Source: Comamonadaceae bacterium (GTDB taxonomy: Bacteria > Pseudomonadota > Gammaproteobacteria > Burkholderiales > Burkholderiaceae_C). From it: a DNA stretch of 33,355 bases. Position numbers and translations under genes: made by a program. Where the stretch lies: positions 1-33,355 of the forward strand of contig CANKRG010000021.1 in NCBI GenBank assembly GCA_947485165.1, given 5' to 3'. The notes under the pieces were generated by a model. The model did no database searches, was not told the DNA's origin, and saw only the letters and a program-made list of their open reading frames with translations. Of this stretch, positions 1 through 10,609 are shown one piece after another. Within the stretch, counting starts at the first letter, position 1. Each line of letters begins with the position of its first letter.

Positions 1-708
1 CTGCTAGCCGTGCCAGCTGGTTTGATCATGAAGCAGCCGGATTTGGGCACAGCGCTGCTGGTGATGTCGGCCGGCTTGTCGGTGATATTTTTTGCAGGGT
101 TGAGCTGGAAGCTTATTGCACCCCCAGTCATCCTTGGATGCATTGGCGTGGCGCTGATCGTTGCGTTTGAAGGGCAACTGTGCGCTGATGGCGTTGACTG
201 GCGTGTGCTGCACGAATACCAGCGTCAGCGCGTTTGCACCTTGCTAGACCCCTCCTTAGACCCACTGGGCAAAGGTTTTCATATCATCCAAGGCATGATC
301 GCGATTGGTTCTGGCGGCATTTTTGGCAAGGGCTTCATGCAGGGCACGCAGACGCATTTGGAGTTTATTCCAGAGCGCACAACCGACTTTATCTTTGCGG
401 CCTTCTCTGAGGAGTTTGGTTTGTTTGGCAATCTGTTGCTGATCTCTGGCTTTCTGTTTTTAATCATCCGTGGTTTGATGATCGCCGTCGAAGCGCCGAC
501 GCTGTTCACGCGCTTGCTGGCAGGCAGTGTGACGATGATTTTCTTCACCTACGCCTTCGTCAACATGGGCATGGTCAGCGGGATTTTGCCGGTGGTCGGT
601 GTGCCGCTGCCGTTTATCAGCTACGGCGGCACGGCGATGGTGACGCTGGGTATGGGCATTGGTATTTTGATGTCGGTGAGCAAATCTAAACGGTTGGTGC
701 AATCATGA
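1..708 (+). CDS. rodA: Rod shape-determining protein RodA (SEDS family), 3' part; 5' end outside the window
   Basis: Open frame from base 1; motifs MKQPDLGTALL, PERTTDFIFAAFSEEFG and VGVPLPFISYGGTAMVTLGMGIGILMS are typical of RodA/FtsW. Confidence 0.93.
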   Translation: MLAVPAGLIMKQPDLGTALLVMSAGLSVIFFAGLSWKLIAPPVILGCIGVALIVAFEGQLCADGVDWRVLHEYQRQRVCTLLDPSLDPLGKGFHIIQGMIAIGSGGIFGKGFMQGTQTHLEFIPERTTDFIFAAFSEEFGLFGNLLLISGFLFLIIRGLMIAVEAPTLFTRLLAGSVTMIFFTYAFVNMGMVSGILPVVGVPLPFISYGGTAMVTLGMGIGILMSVSKSKRLVQS

Positions 709-778
709 AGCCAGTGACGCATGGCTTGACCTACCCTGTCGGCATCAACTTGGTGGGCGCTGCCCAAACTCATGCGCC

Positions 779-1339
779 ATGACCACTGATAGTTCTGATT
801 TGCATCCGGCAGCCGTGCTTGCTGACAAGCCCATCGACAGGCCTGCTAACAAAGCCAACGCCAAATTCATGTGGTCACACCCTGCACGGATGGTGGCTCT
901 CGGTTTTGGCGCGGGTTTGAGCCGTGTCGCCCCTGGCACTGTCGGAACCGCGTGGGCTTGGCTCACGTTTCTGCTGTTGCAATCCCATATGACGGATGGT
1001 TTGTGGGGGCTGACGATAGCGGCTTCGCTCCTGCTCGGTTGGTGGGCCTGTACGCTGACGGCCAAAAACATGGAAGTCGCAGACCCTGGCAGCATCGTGT
1101 GGGACGAAGTGGTCGCCTTCTGGCTGGTGTTGTGGCTGGTCACGCCCACAGGGTTTTGGGGACAATTGGTCGCTTTTGCGCTGTTTCGTTACTTTGATGC
1201 CGCCAAGCCAGGGCCGGTGGCCTGGGCTGACAAAACCTTCAAGGGCTTTGGCGCACGCGGTGGGTTCGGCATCATGTTTGACGATTTGGTCGCTGCTTTT
1301 TGTACCGTGTTGGTCATCGCTGTATGGCGCTTTATTTAA
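779..1339 (+). CDS. pgpA: Phosphatidylglycerophosphatase A
   Basis: Translation contains GFGAGLSRVAPGTVGTAWAW and WDEVVAFWLVL, matching the PgpA family. Confidence 0.9.
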   Translation: MTTDSSDLHPAAVLADKPIDRPANKANAKFMWSHPARMVALGFGAGLSRVAPGTVGTAWAWLTFLLLQSHMTDGLWGLTIAASLLLGWWACTLTAKNMEVADPGSIVWDEVVAFWLVLWLVTPTGFWGQLVAFALFRYFDAAKPGPVAWADKTFKGFGARGGFGIMFDDLVAAFCTVLVIAVWRFI

Positions 1340-1376
1340 ATTTTCTAAATGTGTCTAATTTTATTTGCGTTAAATC

Positions 1377-1892
1377 ATGAGTCAATCCGCTAATTTGCTA
1401 TTAAATTTAGAGCAGTATAGGCAATCATTATGCCGTCTAGTGGCCGATTTGATGCTTAAAAAGCAGTCTTTTCTCGCTGCAGCCGAAAGTTGCACCGGCG
1501 GATTGATCGCAGCGGCCTGTACCGACCTGGCAGGCTCCAGTCAATGGTTTGAGCGTGGATTTGTAAGCTATTCCAATGCCGCCAAAACGGAGATGCTGGG
1601 TGTAGACGCTACCTTGATCGCGCAGTTTGGCGCTGTCAGCGAGCCAGTTGCTGCTGCGATGGCACAAGGCGCGGTGAAACACTCGGCGGCACAAGTTGCT
1701 GTGGCGGTGACGGGTGTTGCTGGCCCGACCGGTGGCGGTGCTGAAAAACCTGTTGGGACAGTTTGGATTGGCTGGTGGGTGGATGGCAAAACCACCACCG
1801 AACTATGTCACTTCGATGGCGACAGGGCGATGGTTCGCGCCCTGACGGTTCAAAGAGCCTTGCAAGGACTCATTGAACGGTTGAAAGATTAA
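1377..1892 (+). CDS. pncC: Nicotinamide-nucleotide amidase (CinA C-terminal domain family)
   Basis: [36 protein letters not shown] and [23 protein letters not shown] are typical of the CinA C-terminal/PncC family. Confidence 0.9.
   Translation: MSQSANLLLNLEQYRQSLCRLVADLMLKKQSFLAAAESCTGGLIAAACTDLAGSSQWFERGFVSYSNAAKTEMLGVDATLIAQFGAVSEPVAAAMAQGAVKHSAAQVAVAVTGVAGPTGGGAEKPVGTVWIGWWVDGKTTTELCHFDGDRAMVRALTVQRALQGLIERLKD
1390..1439 (-). repeat. Intragenic copy of the ~50 nt repeat family (5' coding end of pncC, antisense)
   Basis: Minus strand TAGACGGCATAATGATTGCCTATACTGCTCTAAATTTAATAGCAAATTAG; 36/50 ungapped identities to the leuD copy. Confidence 0.7.
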
Positions 1893-2761
1893 ACAACCGC
1901 ATCAGCCGCCTGCTTTTGCAGCATCGCCAGCACATTGGCAATGGTTTTACGCAACTCACGGCGGTCAGAGATGAAGTCCACCGCGCCTTTTTGCAGTAAA
2001 AACTCAGCCCGTTGAAAGCCCGCTGGCAGCGTCACGCGCACGGTGGATTCAATCACCCGTGGACCGGCAAAACCAATCAAGGCTTTGGGTTCGGCAATCA
2101 CCACATCGCCCACAAACGCAAAACCGGCACTGACGCCGCCCATGGTCGGGTCGGTCAACACGCTGATGTAAGGCAGGCCTTTTTTGGCTAATTTGGTGAG
2201 TGATGCGTTGGTTTTCGCCATCTGCATCAGGCTGAGCAAGCCTTCCTGCATCCGGGCACCACCCGTTGCCGTAAAGCAAATGAAAGGTACTTTTTGCTCA
2301 ATCGCTGTGTGTACGGCGCGCACAAAGCGCTCGCCTACCACGCTGCCCATGCTACCGCCCATGAAGTCAAACTCAAAGCAGGCGACGACGACGTTGATGC
2401 TGTGAACCGAGCCACCCAAGACGACCAGTGCATCGGTTTCATTGGTGTTTTCAAGCGCTTCTTTCAAGCGCTCGGTGTATTTGCGGCTGTCTTTGAACTT
2501 GAGCGCATCCACGGGTAGCACTTCTTGCCCGATTTCGTAACGGCCCTCGGCATCCAAAAAGTTGTCCAGCCGCGCTCGTGCGCCTATACGCAGGTGGTGG
2601 CTGCAGCTGGGGCAAACATTCTGGCTTTGCTCCAAATCGGCCTTGTACAGCACGGTTTCGCAGCTGGGACATTTGATCCACAAGCCTTCAGGAATACTGC
2701 GCCGGTCTGCGGGGTCCGATTTGAGAATTTTGGGCGGAAGTAACTTTTCTAGCCAGCTCAT
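1889..2761 (-). CDS. accD: Acetyl-CoA carboxylase carboxyltransferase subunit beta
   Basis: N-terminal zinc-ribbon Cys pairs ([23 protein letters not shown]) and [18 protein letters not shown]. Confidence 0.95.
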   Translation of the reverse strand: MSWLEKLLPPKILKSDPADRRSIPEGLWIKCPSCETVLYKADLEQSQNVCPSCSHHLRIGARARLDNFLDAEGRYEIGQEVLPVDALKFKDSRKYTERLKEALENTNETDALVVLGGSVHSINVVVACFEFDFMGGSMGSVVGERFVRAVHTAIEQKVPFICFTATGGARMQEGLLSLMQMAKTNASLTKLAKKGLPYISVLTDPTMGGVSAGFAFVGDVVIAEPKALIGFAGPRVIESTVRVTLPAGFQRAEFLLQKGAVDFISDRRELRKTIANVLAMLQKQAADAVV

Positions 2762-2809
2762 GTGTGCATATCCTTCTATTCTTCTGTCCTGAACTTTCGT
2801 TCTGATGTT

Positions 2810-3649
2810 CTATTTTGCAACCAAAGCAGCGTGAATGCCACTTAAAAATTCGCTGGCCACGCCAACGACCTTGTCTCTGGGTTGATTGTCTATCAATTGG
2901 ATGATTTTGCTGCCAATCACCACCGCATCGGCCGTTCTGCCAATGGTTTGCGCCGTGGCAGCATCGCGGATACCAAAACCCACGCCAACTGGAATATCCG
3001 TCACATGCTGCCGAATCTTGGGCAACATGGCGGCGACGGCGTCCGTATCCAGCGTGCCCGCACCCGTCACGCCTTTGAGTGAGACGTAATACACATAACC
3101 GCTGGCGATGCGGGCAACCTGCGCCATGCGCTCGTTGGTAGACGTAGGCGCGAGCAGGAAGATCAAATCCATGCCATTGGCTTTTAACTCAGCGGCAAAA
3201 GACTCGCATTCTTCAGGTGGGTAATCAACCACCAGCATGCCGTCTACGCCAGCTTCTGCGGCATCGCGAATGAAAGCACTTTTGCCTACATCACTGTTAT
3301 GCCGCTGATCGTAGCGCTCGATCGGATTGGCGTAGCCCATCAGCACGACGGGTGTTGATTGATTTGTCTGGCGGAAGTCGCGCACCATCTGCAGCACCTG
3401 CGGCAGCCCAATGCCATAGCTCAGTGCTTTGTCGCCCGCTTTTTGGATCACAGGGCCGTCTGCAGACGGGTCACTGAAAGGTATGCCAAGTTCAATCACG
3501 TCCGCACCTGCAGCCACCATACCGTGCATCAGCTCGGGGGTGATATCGGCAAAGGGGAAGCCGGCGGTGACGTAGGGAATCAGTGCGGCGCGGTTTTGCG
3601 TTTTTAAGGCAGCGAAAGTGGATTTTATCCTGTGCAAATGCATGCTCAT
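2810..3649 (-). CDS. trpA: Tryptophan synthase alpha chain
   Basis: [26 protein letters not shown] and [12 protein letters not shown] motifs; start overlaps the trpB stop by 4 nt. Confidence 0.95.
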   Translation of the reverse strand: MSMHLHRIKSTFAALKTQNRAALIPYVTAGFPFADITPELMHGMVAAGADVIELGIPFSDPSADGPVIQKAGDKALSYGIGLPQVLQMVRDFRQTNQSTPVVLMGYANPIERYDQRHNSDVGKSAFIRDAAEAGVDGMLVVDYPPEECESFAAELKANGMDLIFLLAPTSTNERMAQVARIASGYVYYVSLKGVTGAGTLDTDAVAAMLPKIRQHVTDIPVGVGFGIRDAATAQTIGRTADAVVIGSKIIQLIDNQPRDKVVGVASEFLSGIHAALVAK

Positions 3650-4929
3650 TTCAGCATCCTCACAATCTGCTCGCTACCTTTGACCGATTGTCCTTCACAA
3701 CTTGGACGGCAAAAGAAATCTGCCTTGCTCAAATCAGCCACCGTGCCGATGTCTTTGTCGCCACGGCCGGATAAGTTGACCAAAATAGATTGATCCGAAC
3801 GCATCGTTTTGGCTAATTTCATAGCATAAGCGACTGCGTGGCTGGACTCCAACGCGGGAATGATGCCTTCGGTACGACATAGATAGTGAAACGCGGACAA
3901 GGCTTCCTCGTCGGTGATGCCCACATATTCGGCACGGCCAATATCTTTTAAAAACGCATGCTCAGGGCCGACACCGGGATAGTCCAAGCCAGCACTGACG
4001 CTATGGGTTTCGGTGATCTGCCCATTGTCGTCCTGCAAAATGTAAGTGCGGTTGCCGTGCAACACGCCTGCGCTGCCGCGCTGCAGCGATGCCGAGTGTT
4101 TACCGCTTTCCAAGCCTTCACCAGCCGCTTCCACCCCAATCAAACGGGTGTTGTCATGCTTGATGTAGGGGTGGAAAATACCCATGGCGTTGCTACCACC
4201 ACCGACGCAGGCAATCACTGCATCGGGTTGTGTCGTTTTGCAGCCAGCCGCAGCCAGCATTTCCGGCATTTGAACCAAACATTCATTGCCGATCACACTT
4301 TGGAAATCGCGCACCATCATGGGGTAGGGGTGCGGGCCGGCGACAGTGCCGATGATGTAGAAGGTGTTGTCCACATTGGCGACCCAGTCGCGCATGGCTT
4401 CGTTCAACGCGTCTTTCAGAGTGCGGCTGCCACTGGTCACAGGTACAACGGTTGCGCCAAGCAGTTTCATGCGGTAGACGTTGGGGCTTTGGCGTTTGAC
4501 GTCTTCACTGCCCATGTACACCACGCATTCCAGGCCGTAGCGGGCACAGATGGTGGCTGTGGCGACGCCGTGCTGGCCAGCGCCAGTTTCAGCAATCACA
4601 CGGGGCTTGCCCATGCGTTTAGCGAGCATGGCTTGGCCAATGGTGTTGTTGATTTTGTGGGCGCCCGTGTGGTTCAAATCTTCACGTTTCAGGAAGATTT
4701 GCGCCCCACCTTGCTCGCGGCTCATGCGGGCAGCATGGTAGATGGGGGAAGGGCGGCCTACGAAATGAGCCAATTCCGATTTGAACTCTGCAATAAACGC
4801 GGGGTCGTGCTGGTATTTGGCGTAGACGTCTTTGAGTTCGTTGATAGCGTGCGTCAGCGTTTCAGACACAAAACTGCCGCCATAAATACCGAAATGACCT
4901 TTGGTGTCGGGTTGTTGGTAGTCAAACAT
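3646..4929 (-). CDS. trpB: Tryptophan synthase beta chain
   Basis: [15 protein letters not shown] (PLP lysine), [23 protein letters not shown] and NLSGRGDKD motifs. Confidence 0.97.
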   Translation of the reverse strand: MFDYQQPDTKGHFGIYGGSFVSETLTHAINELKDVYAKYQHDPAFIAEFKSELAHFVGRPSPIYHAARMSREQGGAQIFLKREDLNHTGAHKINNTIGQAMLAKRMGKPRVIAETGAGQHGVATATICARYGLECVVYMGSEDVKRQSPNVYRMKLLGATVVPVTSGSRTLKDALNEAMRDWVANVDNTFYIIGTVAGPHPYPMMVRDFQSVIGNECLVQMPEMLAAAGCKTTQPDAVIACVGGGSNAMGIFHPYIKHDNTRLIGVEAAGEGLESGKHSASLQRGSAGVLHGNRTYILQDDNGQITETHSVSAGLDYPGVGPEHAFLKDIGRAEYVGITDEEALSAFHYLCRTEGIIPALESSHAVAYAMKLAKTMRSDQSILVNLSGRGDKDIGTVADLSKADFFCRPSCEGQSVKGSEQIVRMLK

Positions 4930-4962
4930 GGTGATATTTTTTAAAAAATTATTTAAAGAGCT

Positions 4963-5694
4963 TTAATTTTTTGAATTAAATTGCTCATCCGCAGCGCGTA
5001 CGGCTTGGATGAACTGATGGATTTTGTTGACATCTTTGATGCCTTTGAGGGTGTTGCCCTGCGAGTCAGTTGCTTCGACGCCAGAACTGACGTCGACGGC
5101 AAGCGTTTTACAGCGCGGCCTGACCTGCAAAATGCCATCGGTCACGTTGGCAGCGCTCAGCCCACCACTTAAGACGAGGTGAGCGTTGACGTTTGTTGGA
5201 AGCAGTGACCAATTGAATGTTTTACCGCCGCCGCCATAACCCTCAACATGTGCGTCGAGCAAGATAGCTTGGGCTTGTGAATAATCTTGTACGTATTTTA
5301 CTAGGTCAAACTGGTCTGCGTCTGGTCCTAGGGGTATTCGTGCAGCTCGGATAAAGCGGCGATGGATGGCGGCACACATCTCAGGTGTTTCATCACCATG
5401 AAATTGGATTGTAGCCGACGTATTTATTGCTTGAGCTGCTATGATATTTGCGGTACTTTCATTGACAAACAGTAGCACTGGCGTTACAAAAGGGGGCAGG
5501 CGGCTTACCAGTTCGGCGGTACGCTCGGGTGAGACGTATCGCGGGCTGGCTTTATATAGCACAAAACCGATGGCGTCAGCGCCTGCTGCAACGGCTGCAT
5601 CGACGTCTTGTTCACGGGTTAAACCGCAGATTTTGATGCGGGTGCGCTGGGCGGGGAGGTCAGAATTTGTAGCAAAAGTCGTCATAGCCTGCAA
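4963..5694 (-). CDS. trpF: Phosphoribosylanthranilate isomerase (start may be slightly internal)
   Basis: RIKICGLTREQDVDAAVAAGADAIGFVLY, QFHGDE, LSGGLSAANV and AVDVSSGVE motifs. Confidence 0.94.
   Translation of the reverse strand: MQAMTTFATNSDLPAQRTRIKICGLTREQDVDAAVAAGADAIGFVLYKASPRYVSPERTAELVSRLPPFVTPVLLFVNESTANIIAAQAINTSATIQFHGDETPEMCAAIHRRFIRAARIPLGPDADQFDLVKYVQDYSQAQAILLDAHVEGYGGGGKTFNWSLLPTNVNAHLVLSGGLSAANVTDGILQVRPRCKTLAVDVSSGVEATDSQGNTLKGIKDVNKIHQFIQAVRAADEQFNSKN
5412..5443 (+). repeat. Intragenic copy of the repeat family core (inside trpF, antisense)
   Basis: TAGCCGACGTATTTATTGCTTGAGCTGCTATG; 27/32 ungapped identities to the leuD copy. Confidence 0.6.
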
Positions 5695-5723
5695 TCTTAG
5701 TCCATTGCGATCGATTTAGAACG

Positions 5724-6530
5724 CTAAGGCAACCAATCAAAAGCTGCTGTTTGCTTAGGTAAACCCCAACTGTCTGGGTAAACCGGGCCTAAAAAGTACA
5801 AACCATCGGGTGAAAACGTAGGGGCTGCTGCGTCACGGTCACGTTTAGCCAGCACGTCCAGTATCCATTCTGGTGGCTGACGGCCATCACCCACCATCAG
5901 CAAGCAGCCCATGATGTTGCGTATCATGTGGTGCAAAAAAGCATTGGCCTCGAATTCAAAACGCCAATAGCGTTGCATGGGTTGACCGCGATTTGAAATA
6001 GCTATGCGCTGCATGGTTTTGACGGGGGACAAAGCTTGGCAGGCTGACGCCCGAAAAGAGCTGAAATCGTGTTCGCCGAGCAGATAACTGGCCGCTTGCT
6101 GCATAGAATCAGCATCCAAACCATGGTGAACCCAGCCTACGCGACCGGCTTCCACACTGGGTCGCACCGCAGATTCCAACACCACGTAGGCATAGCGCCG
6201 CGCAGTGGCGCTGGCACGGCAGTGGAACTCTCTGGGCATGATCTGCGCCCATTGAACGGCGATGTCTTTCGGAAGGTAAGCATTGGTGCCGCGCACCCAA
6301 GAGCTGGGTTCGCGCTCGGCATCCGTATCAAAGTGCACCACTTGCATCAAGCCGTGCACGCCAGAATCGGTACGGCCAGCGCACAAAGTAGAGACTCGGC
6401 TTTGGGTGAATTTACCCAAAGCAGTCTCTAGTTTGTCTTGAACCGTCAGGCGGGAGAGCTGGCTTTGCCAGCCTTGGTAGGCGCTACCGTTGTAGCTAAC
6501 CCCAAGCGCAATCCTCACGAGATGGCGCAC
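5724..6530 (-). CDS. truA: tRNA pseudouridine(38-40) synthase
   Basis: CAGRTDSGVHGLMQVVHFDT active-site motif, FHCRASATARRY and NAFLHHMIRNIMG. Confidence 0.95.
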   Translation of the reverse strand: MRHLVRIALGVSYNGSAYQGWQSQLSRLTVQDKLETALGKFTQSRVSTLCAGRTDSGVHGLMQVVHFDTDAEREPSSWVRGTNAYLPKDIAVQWAQIMPREFHCRASATARRYAYVVLESAVRPSVEAGRVGWVHHGLDADSMQQAASYLLGEHDFSSFRASACQALSPVKTMQRIAISNRGQPMQRYWRFEFEANAFLHHMIRNIMGCLLMVGDGRQPPEWILDVLAKRDRDAAAPTFSPDGLYFLGPVYPDSWGLPKQTAAFDWLP

Positions 6531-6554
6531 AATCCAGATTTTAAAACTGCAGTC

Positions 6555-9047
6555 TTAGCCAATTTCGGCGAGTAAAGTTTCTGCACGGGTTTTTAAAGTA
6601 CCGTTTGCCAATATCAATACCTCGTTGACAAGCATCTTGGCACCAGTCTTGTCACCGATGGCATGAAACTCTTGTGCCAGCGCTAATTTTGTTTCTAACG
6701 GGCCGTTGCCAACAGCACTTGAAACCGAGCTTGGTTTTGATTCCGCATTGTTCAAGTCGAGAGACAAATGCCCAAGGTCAAATTCCATAGCTTTGGGTGC
6801 ATTGGAGGGCGCAGGTGTTGGTGCAGGTGTAGGGTGGGTGACTGCAGTGGCACTCGCCGCAGCTGGCTCTAACGAGAAATCTGGAAAGTCCATCAACGGT
6901 GTTTTGGGCGGTTCAGCTTTTATAGCCGGAACAGGTTCAGGAAAACTCGACGCAAAGTTAAAGTCTAAATCAAGATCAACAGAGGCCGGTGATTTCGCTG
7001 ATTGAGGATCTAATCGTGCGACGGTGCGTGTGAAAAATTCGGTGCTGCTCATATTCTCAAAAGAATCAATTTCAGGCGCGCCTGCAGCGTACAGCGGATT
7101 GCTTGGTTCCAGTTCAAAGCCTTGTTTGCTCAGGGCTAGCCATTGCGGATCGTTTTGAGTCAGCAATAATTTAGCTTTCAACGCGATTTGCTCAAAGTTT
7201 TTAGCGTCGCGACGTTTTGCGTAAATGCCCATTAACTTGGCGTAGATAGCAACATTCTCCGGTTGAGTTTTGAGACCATGTTTAAGGATTTCTTCGGCTT
7301 GCACATCTCGTCCGTAATCCAAATAGACATTGGCTTCGGTCAGTGGGTCCACCACAGCATGCGCATTCACAGCTGGTACCGTGATGTCGTTCGCACCATT
7401 TTCTATGATAGGCGCGAGTTCCTGCGTCACAGGCGTTGGCGTAGGGATTTCTACGACTGGCGCTTCACGTTCCATGAGGGGTTCATTCGTCGTTTCATTG
7501 AAGAAAGATTTTTCATGGAAATACTCGCCAGACAGGGCATCTTTTTCAGCTTGTTCCGCCGCCTTACGTTTCCCCCGCTTGTTGTTGGCAAACAAACCGC
7601 CAGCTAAAAGCGCTATGAGCAAGCCGCCGGTAGCCGGCAGTACAACTGGATCATTCATCAAAAAGTCTAGTGCACTTGGCTCAGCCACAGGGGCGACCAC
7701 TACGGGTGCTTTGGCCACCACAGGTGGTTTAGGCGTTGGGGGTGTCGCAGGTGCCGATGGCGCTACAGGCACAGCAACTGTTGCAGGCGGCACAGCCGCT
7801 TTTGGGGTAGTTGCAGATACCACTGGCGCTGCTGGCGCAACGGGCGCCGCATTGGCAATCTTGTTCAAGTCTTTGATATTCTTCGCTAGCTCTGCGCTAC
7901 GAGCCGCATCGTCTTTGGCTTGGCGCTCTTTGGCAATTTTTTCTAAATTCTCTGTTGCGGCAGCGTCTGATTTATCGCCAGCAGTCAAGCCACCTTTTGA
8001 GAGTGTGAGTTTGTCTGGCGTCACAGCAGCTGATTTTTGATCATCAACTTTCGCTTCAATTTTGCCGCTGGCAACGCGATCAGTCGTTTTAGAAGCTAAA
8101 GCAGGGGCGCTTTCAGCGAGTTTGCGTCGGTAGTTGTTGAAGTCGTTGCTTTGGGCAACTAAACTTTGTCGCGCTTCGTTGGCCGATATTGCAGCCGCTT
8201 GCGCTTCTGCGGGTAAATCTAAAATCGCACCGGCTTTTAAGCGGTTGATGTTGTTGCCTGTAAAAGCTTGCGGGTTACCGCGTAGCATGGCAGCCAGCAT
8301 TTGATCAAGCGATACATTGGCCGGCAAGTTGTTGGCGGCAATTTTTCCAGCAGTGTCGCCATGGCTCACTTTAACTTGCTCACCTGAATTTGTCGTTGGT
8401 GCTTTTGCGGCTACCGCAAGGGGTTTTGCTGCCACTGCTGTTATGGGCATGGCGACTGGTGCAGCTACCGACGCAGAAGCTACTGGCGCAGGGGAAGGCG
8501 CTTGTACTGGGGCTTGAACAGGTGCGGCAGCTTGCGGTGCTGGCGCAGGTAAAGTTGCGATGGGCGCACTGATTGCAGCGTCACTCTGTTTTGCAGCCGG
8601 TGGGTCCAGCAAGAGCGTGTAATTGCGCACGATACGACCGGTTGACCAGTTGACGTTGAGCACCAAGTTTAGAAACGGGTCAGTGACTATTTTGTCACTA
8701 CGAATGAGCAATTGAGAGCTGCCATTCGCGCGGCGGGTCAAAGTTACTTGAGCATTGCTCAAAGCAGGGTTGTATTCCATGCCTGCGATTCTGAAAGCTT
8801 CTGGTGTGGCTAAAGCGGCTTTCAGGCTGGCCATTTCTTCCGCATTGATGTCAGGAATCTCAATACTTGCAAGCAAGGGCTCGCCTAGGTTAGACATTGC
8901 CGTGATGCGACCAAGCGCGAGTGCATTTGCATCGACGTGCGCTATGCTCAACAACGCACCCATGGCCGCAGCCAGTGCGGTTAAGCGCCACGTCTTGCTC
9001 GGGCTCGGCAAGTTCGCGCGTGAGATTGCGTTCAATTTGGTATGCAT
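6555..9047 (-). CDS. fimV: FimV-family pilus assembly/peptidoglycan-binding protein
   Basis: N-terminal LGRITAMSNLGEPLLASIEI, LysM-like segment, long Ala/Pro-rich linkers, TM segment, C-terminal TPR-like ...ETKLALAQEFHAIGDKTGAKMLVNEVL; trpF-truA-fimV-asd order. Confidence 0.88.
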   Translation of the reverse strand: MHTKLNAISRANLPSPSKTWRLTALAAAMGALLSIAHVDANALALGRITAMSNLGEPLLASIEIPDINAEEMASLKAALATPEAFRIAGMEYNPALSNAQVTLTRRANGSSQLLIRSDKIVTDPFLNLVLNVNWSTGRIVRNYTLLLDPPAAKQSDAAISAPIATLPAPAPQAAAPVQAPVQAPSPAPVASASVAAPVAMPITAVAAKPLAVAAKAPTTNSGEQVKVSHGDTAGKIAANNLPANVSLDQMLAAMLRGNPQAFTGNNINRLKAGAILDLPAEAQAAAISANEARQSLVAQSNDFNNYRRKLAESAPALASKTTDRVASGKIEAKVDDQKSAAVTPDKLTLSKGGLTAGDKSDAAATENLEKIAKERQAKDDAARSAELAKNIKDLNKIANAAPVAPAAPVVSATTPKAAVPPATVAVPVAPSAPATPPTPKPPVVAKAPVVVAPVAEPSALDFLMNDPVVLPATGGLLIALLAGGLFANNKRGKRKAAEQAEKDALSGEYFHEKSFFNETTNEPLMEREAPVVEIPTPTPVTQELAPIIENGANDITVPAVNAHAVVDPLTEANVYLDYGRDVQAEEILKHGLKTQPENVAIYAKLMGIYAKRRDAKNFEQIALKAKLLLTQNDPQWLALSKQGFELEPSNPLYAAGAPEIDSFENMSSTEFFTRTVARLDPQSAKSPASVDLDLDFNFASSFPEPVPAIKAEPPKTPLMDFPDFSLEPAAASATAVTHPTPAPTPAPSNAPKAMEFDLGHLSLDLNNAESKPSSVSSAVGNGPLETKLALAQEFHAIGDKTGAKMLVNEVLILANGTLKTRAETLLAEIG

Positions 9048-9271
9048 TTGCGTCTTATTTTTTGTATTCTGTGAAGGACCGGCAGCTCACCAACGCAGAC
9101 AAAAAATGTATTTTATAAAATTAAATTAATTAAATTGCATAGTACATCAATGGCTTACGTCAAAAAGCTAAGTCAATTTCTATATTGTGACTTGTACGGT
9201 ACTACTTGACCTTCAAACATAGACACATTCACAGTTTTAACCAATTGACTGTTGCGAGCAAGCAACTATTT

Positions 9272-9307
9272 GGCACAACTTGACGTTCTTCAACGTTCTT
9301 AGTTGCC
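9272..9307 (-). terminator. Candidate hairpin 3' of asd (no clear U-tract)
   Basis: + strand GGCA(c)AACT tg ACGTT CTTC AACGT tctt AGTTGCC: nested inverted repeats 22 nt past the asd stop. Confidence 0.35.
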
Positions 9308-9328
9308 ACTCACAAGAATTGTGCGACT

Positions 9329-10519
9329 TTAGTCTTCAATCAAAATCCGCAGCATACGGCGCAACGGTTCTGCCGCACCCCATAACAACTGGTCGCCAAT
9401 CGTGAACGCGCCCACATACTCAGGGCCCATTGCCAGCTTACGCACACGGCCAACTGGAATGCTCATGGTGCCGGTCACCTGCACCGGTGTCAGCTCGCGC
9501 AAAGTGGCTTCTTTGGTGTTGGGCACGACTTTGACCCACTCGTTGTCCGCCGCCATCATGGCTTCCAGGTCGGCCAATGGCACGTCTTTTTTTAGCTTGA
9601 AGGTCAGCGCCTGGCTGTGGCAGCGCATCGCACCGATACGCACACAAAAGCCGTCCACTGGTGTGGCAGCGCTGCCAAACATCGCGCCCTGGCCTAAGAT
9701 CTTGTTGGTCTCAACCCCGCCTTTCCACTCTTCCTTGGACATGCCCCAGCTGGCGTCGGTCTGCCCTTTGCCGACGCCCAAGTCGCTGTCAATCCACGGA
9801 ATCAGGCTGCCGCCCAACGGTGCGCCAAAGTTGGCGGTCTCAGCAGCGCTGAGGGACTGCTGTTTCGCCAGCACCTTGCGGTCGATTTCCAGAATCGCCG
9901 ATTTTGGGTCATCCAACAGCGTGCGGACTTCGCCGTTCAGCGTGCCGAATTGGGTCAACAGCTCGCGCATGTGCTGCGCACCGCCGCCCGAGGCCGCCTG
10001 GTAGGTCATGGTGGTCATCCACTCGACCAAACCGGCTTTGTACAGCGCGCCCACACCCATCAACATGCAGCTCACGGTGCAATTACCGCCTACCCAGTTA
10101 TTTAAGCCTTTGGCCAGCGAGTTTTTGATGACCGGCAAGTTCACCGGGTCAAGGATGATGATCGCATCGTCTTTCATGCGCAGGGTCGAAGCCGCGTCAA
10201 TCCAATGCCCAGTCCAACCCGCTGCGCGCAGCTTGGGGAAGACTTCAGCGGTGTAGTCGCCGCCTTGCGCCGTCAAAATGATGTCGCACTTTTTCAGCGC
10301 TCCAATGTCAAAAGCGTCTTTCAGCGTGGTTTCGTTCTTGGCGTAAGCAGGGGCTTTGCCACCTGCGTTGGAGGTGGAGAAGAACACCGGCTCGATGAGC
10401 GCAAAATCGCCCTCAGCCTGCATGCGGTCAAGCAGTACCGAGCCGACCATGCCGCGCCAGCCTACCAAACCCACGAGGGGTTCTCTAGCACCCGCTACGA
10501 GGTTACCTACTTTTTTCAT
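9329..10519 (-). CDS. asd: Aspartate-semialdehyde dehydrogenase
   Basis: [34 protein letters not shown] (catalytic Cys) and GAMRCHSQA. Confidence 0.95.
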   Translation of the reverse strand: MKKVGNLVAGAREPLVGLVGWRGMVGSVLLDRMQAEGDFALIEPVFFSTSNAGGKAPAYAKNETTLKDAFDIGALKKCDIILTAQGGDYTAEVFPKLRAAGWTGHWIDAASTLRMKDDAIIILDPVNLPVIKNSLAKGLNNWVGGNCTVSCMLMGVGALYKAGLVEWMTTMTYQAASGGGAQHMRELLTQFGTLNGEVRTLLDDPKSAILEIDRKVLAKQQSLSAAETANFGAPLGGSLIPWIDSDLGVGKGQTDASWGMSKEEWKGGVETNKILGQGAMFGSAATPVDGFCVRIGAMRCHSQALTFKLKKDVPLADLEAMMAADNEWVKVVPNTKEATLRELTPVQVTGTMSIPVGRVRKLAMGPEYVGAFTIGDQLLWGAAEPLRRMLRILIED

Positions 10520-10549
10520 TTTTAAGCGCCTTTCAAATTAATCAGTCTT

Positions 10550-10609
10550 GACTAATCCCCCGGCTCGTCTAGCTCCGGGGTGGGCGCGACGAACCGGGCT
10601 GGATTAGCC
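10550..10609 (-). promoter_or_regulatory. Long hairpin in the asd 5' region overlapping the leader ORF stop codon
   Basis: Minus strand GGCTAATCC-AG-CCCGGTTCGTC-(18 nt loop)-GACGAGCCGGG-GGATTAGTC; 9 bp + 11 bp paired with only G-U exceptions and a 2-nt bulge. Confidence 0.75.

Noticed and set aside
3958-4944. Long + strand ORFs opposite trpB (328 aa), leuC (13726..14655), the dehydratase (26710..27702) and acnB (- strand 24863..25831).
   Set aside because: Each lies fully antisense to a strongly recognised conserved gene and the translation has biased, non-family-like composition; shadow ORFs of a high-GC-third-position gene.
5985-6015. GAAATAGCTATGCG in truA as another repeat copy.
   Set aside because: Only the short AATAGCTAT string matches; no linker similarity.
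7330-8040. + strand 236-aa Gly/Thr-rich ORF opposite fimV.
   Set aside because: Antisense of the Ala/Pro-rich FimV linker; composition is fully explained by that.
7680-8570. Ala/Pro-rich low-complexity segments of FimV as a tandem repeat system.
   Set aside because: No regular repeat unit at DNA level; such linkers are usual in FimV proteins.
9110-9140. AT-rich AAATTAAATTAATTAAATTG as a protein-binding palindrome.
   Set aside because: Simple AT-rich sequence in the fimV promoter region; palindrome is expected from composition.
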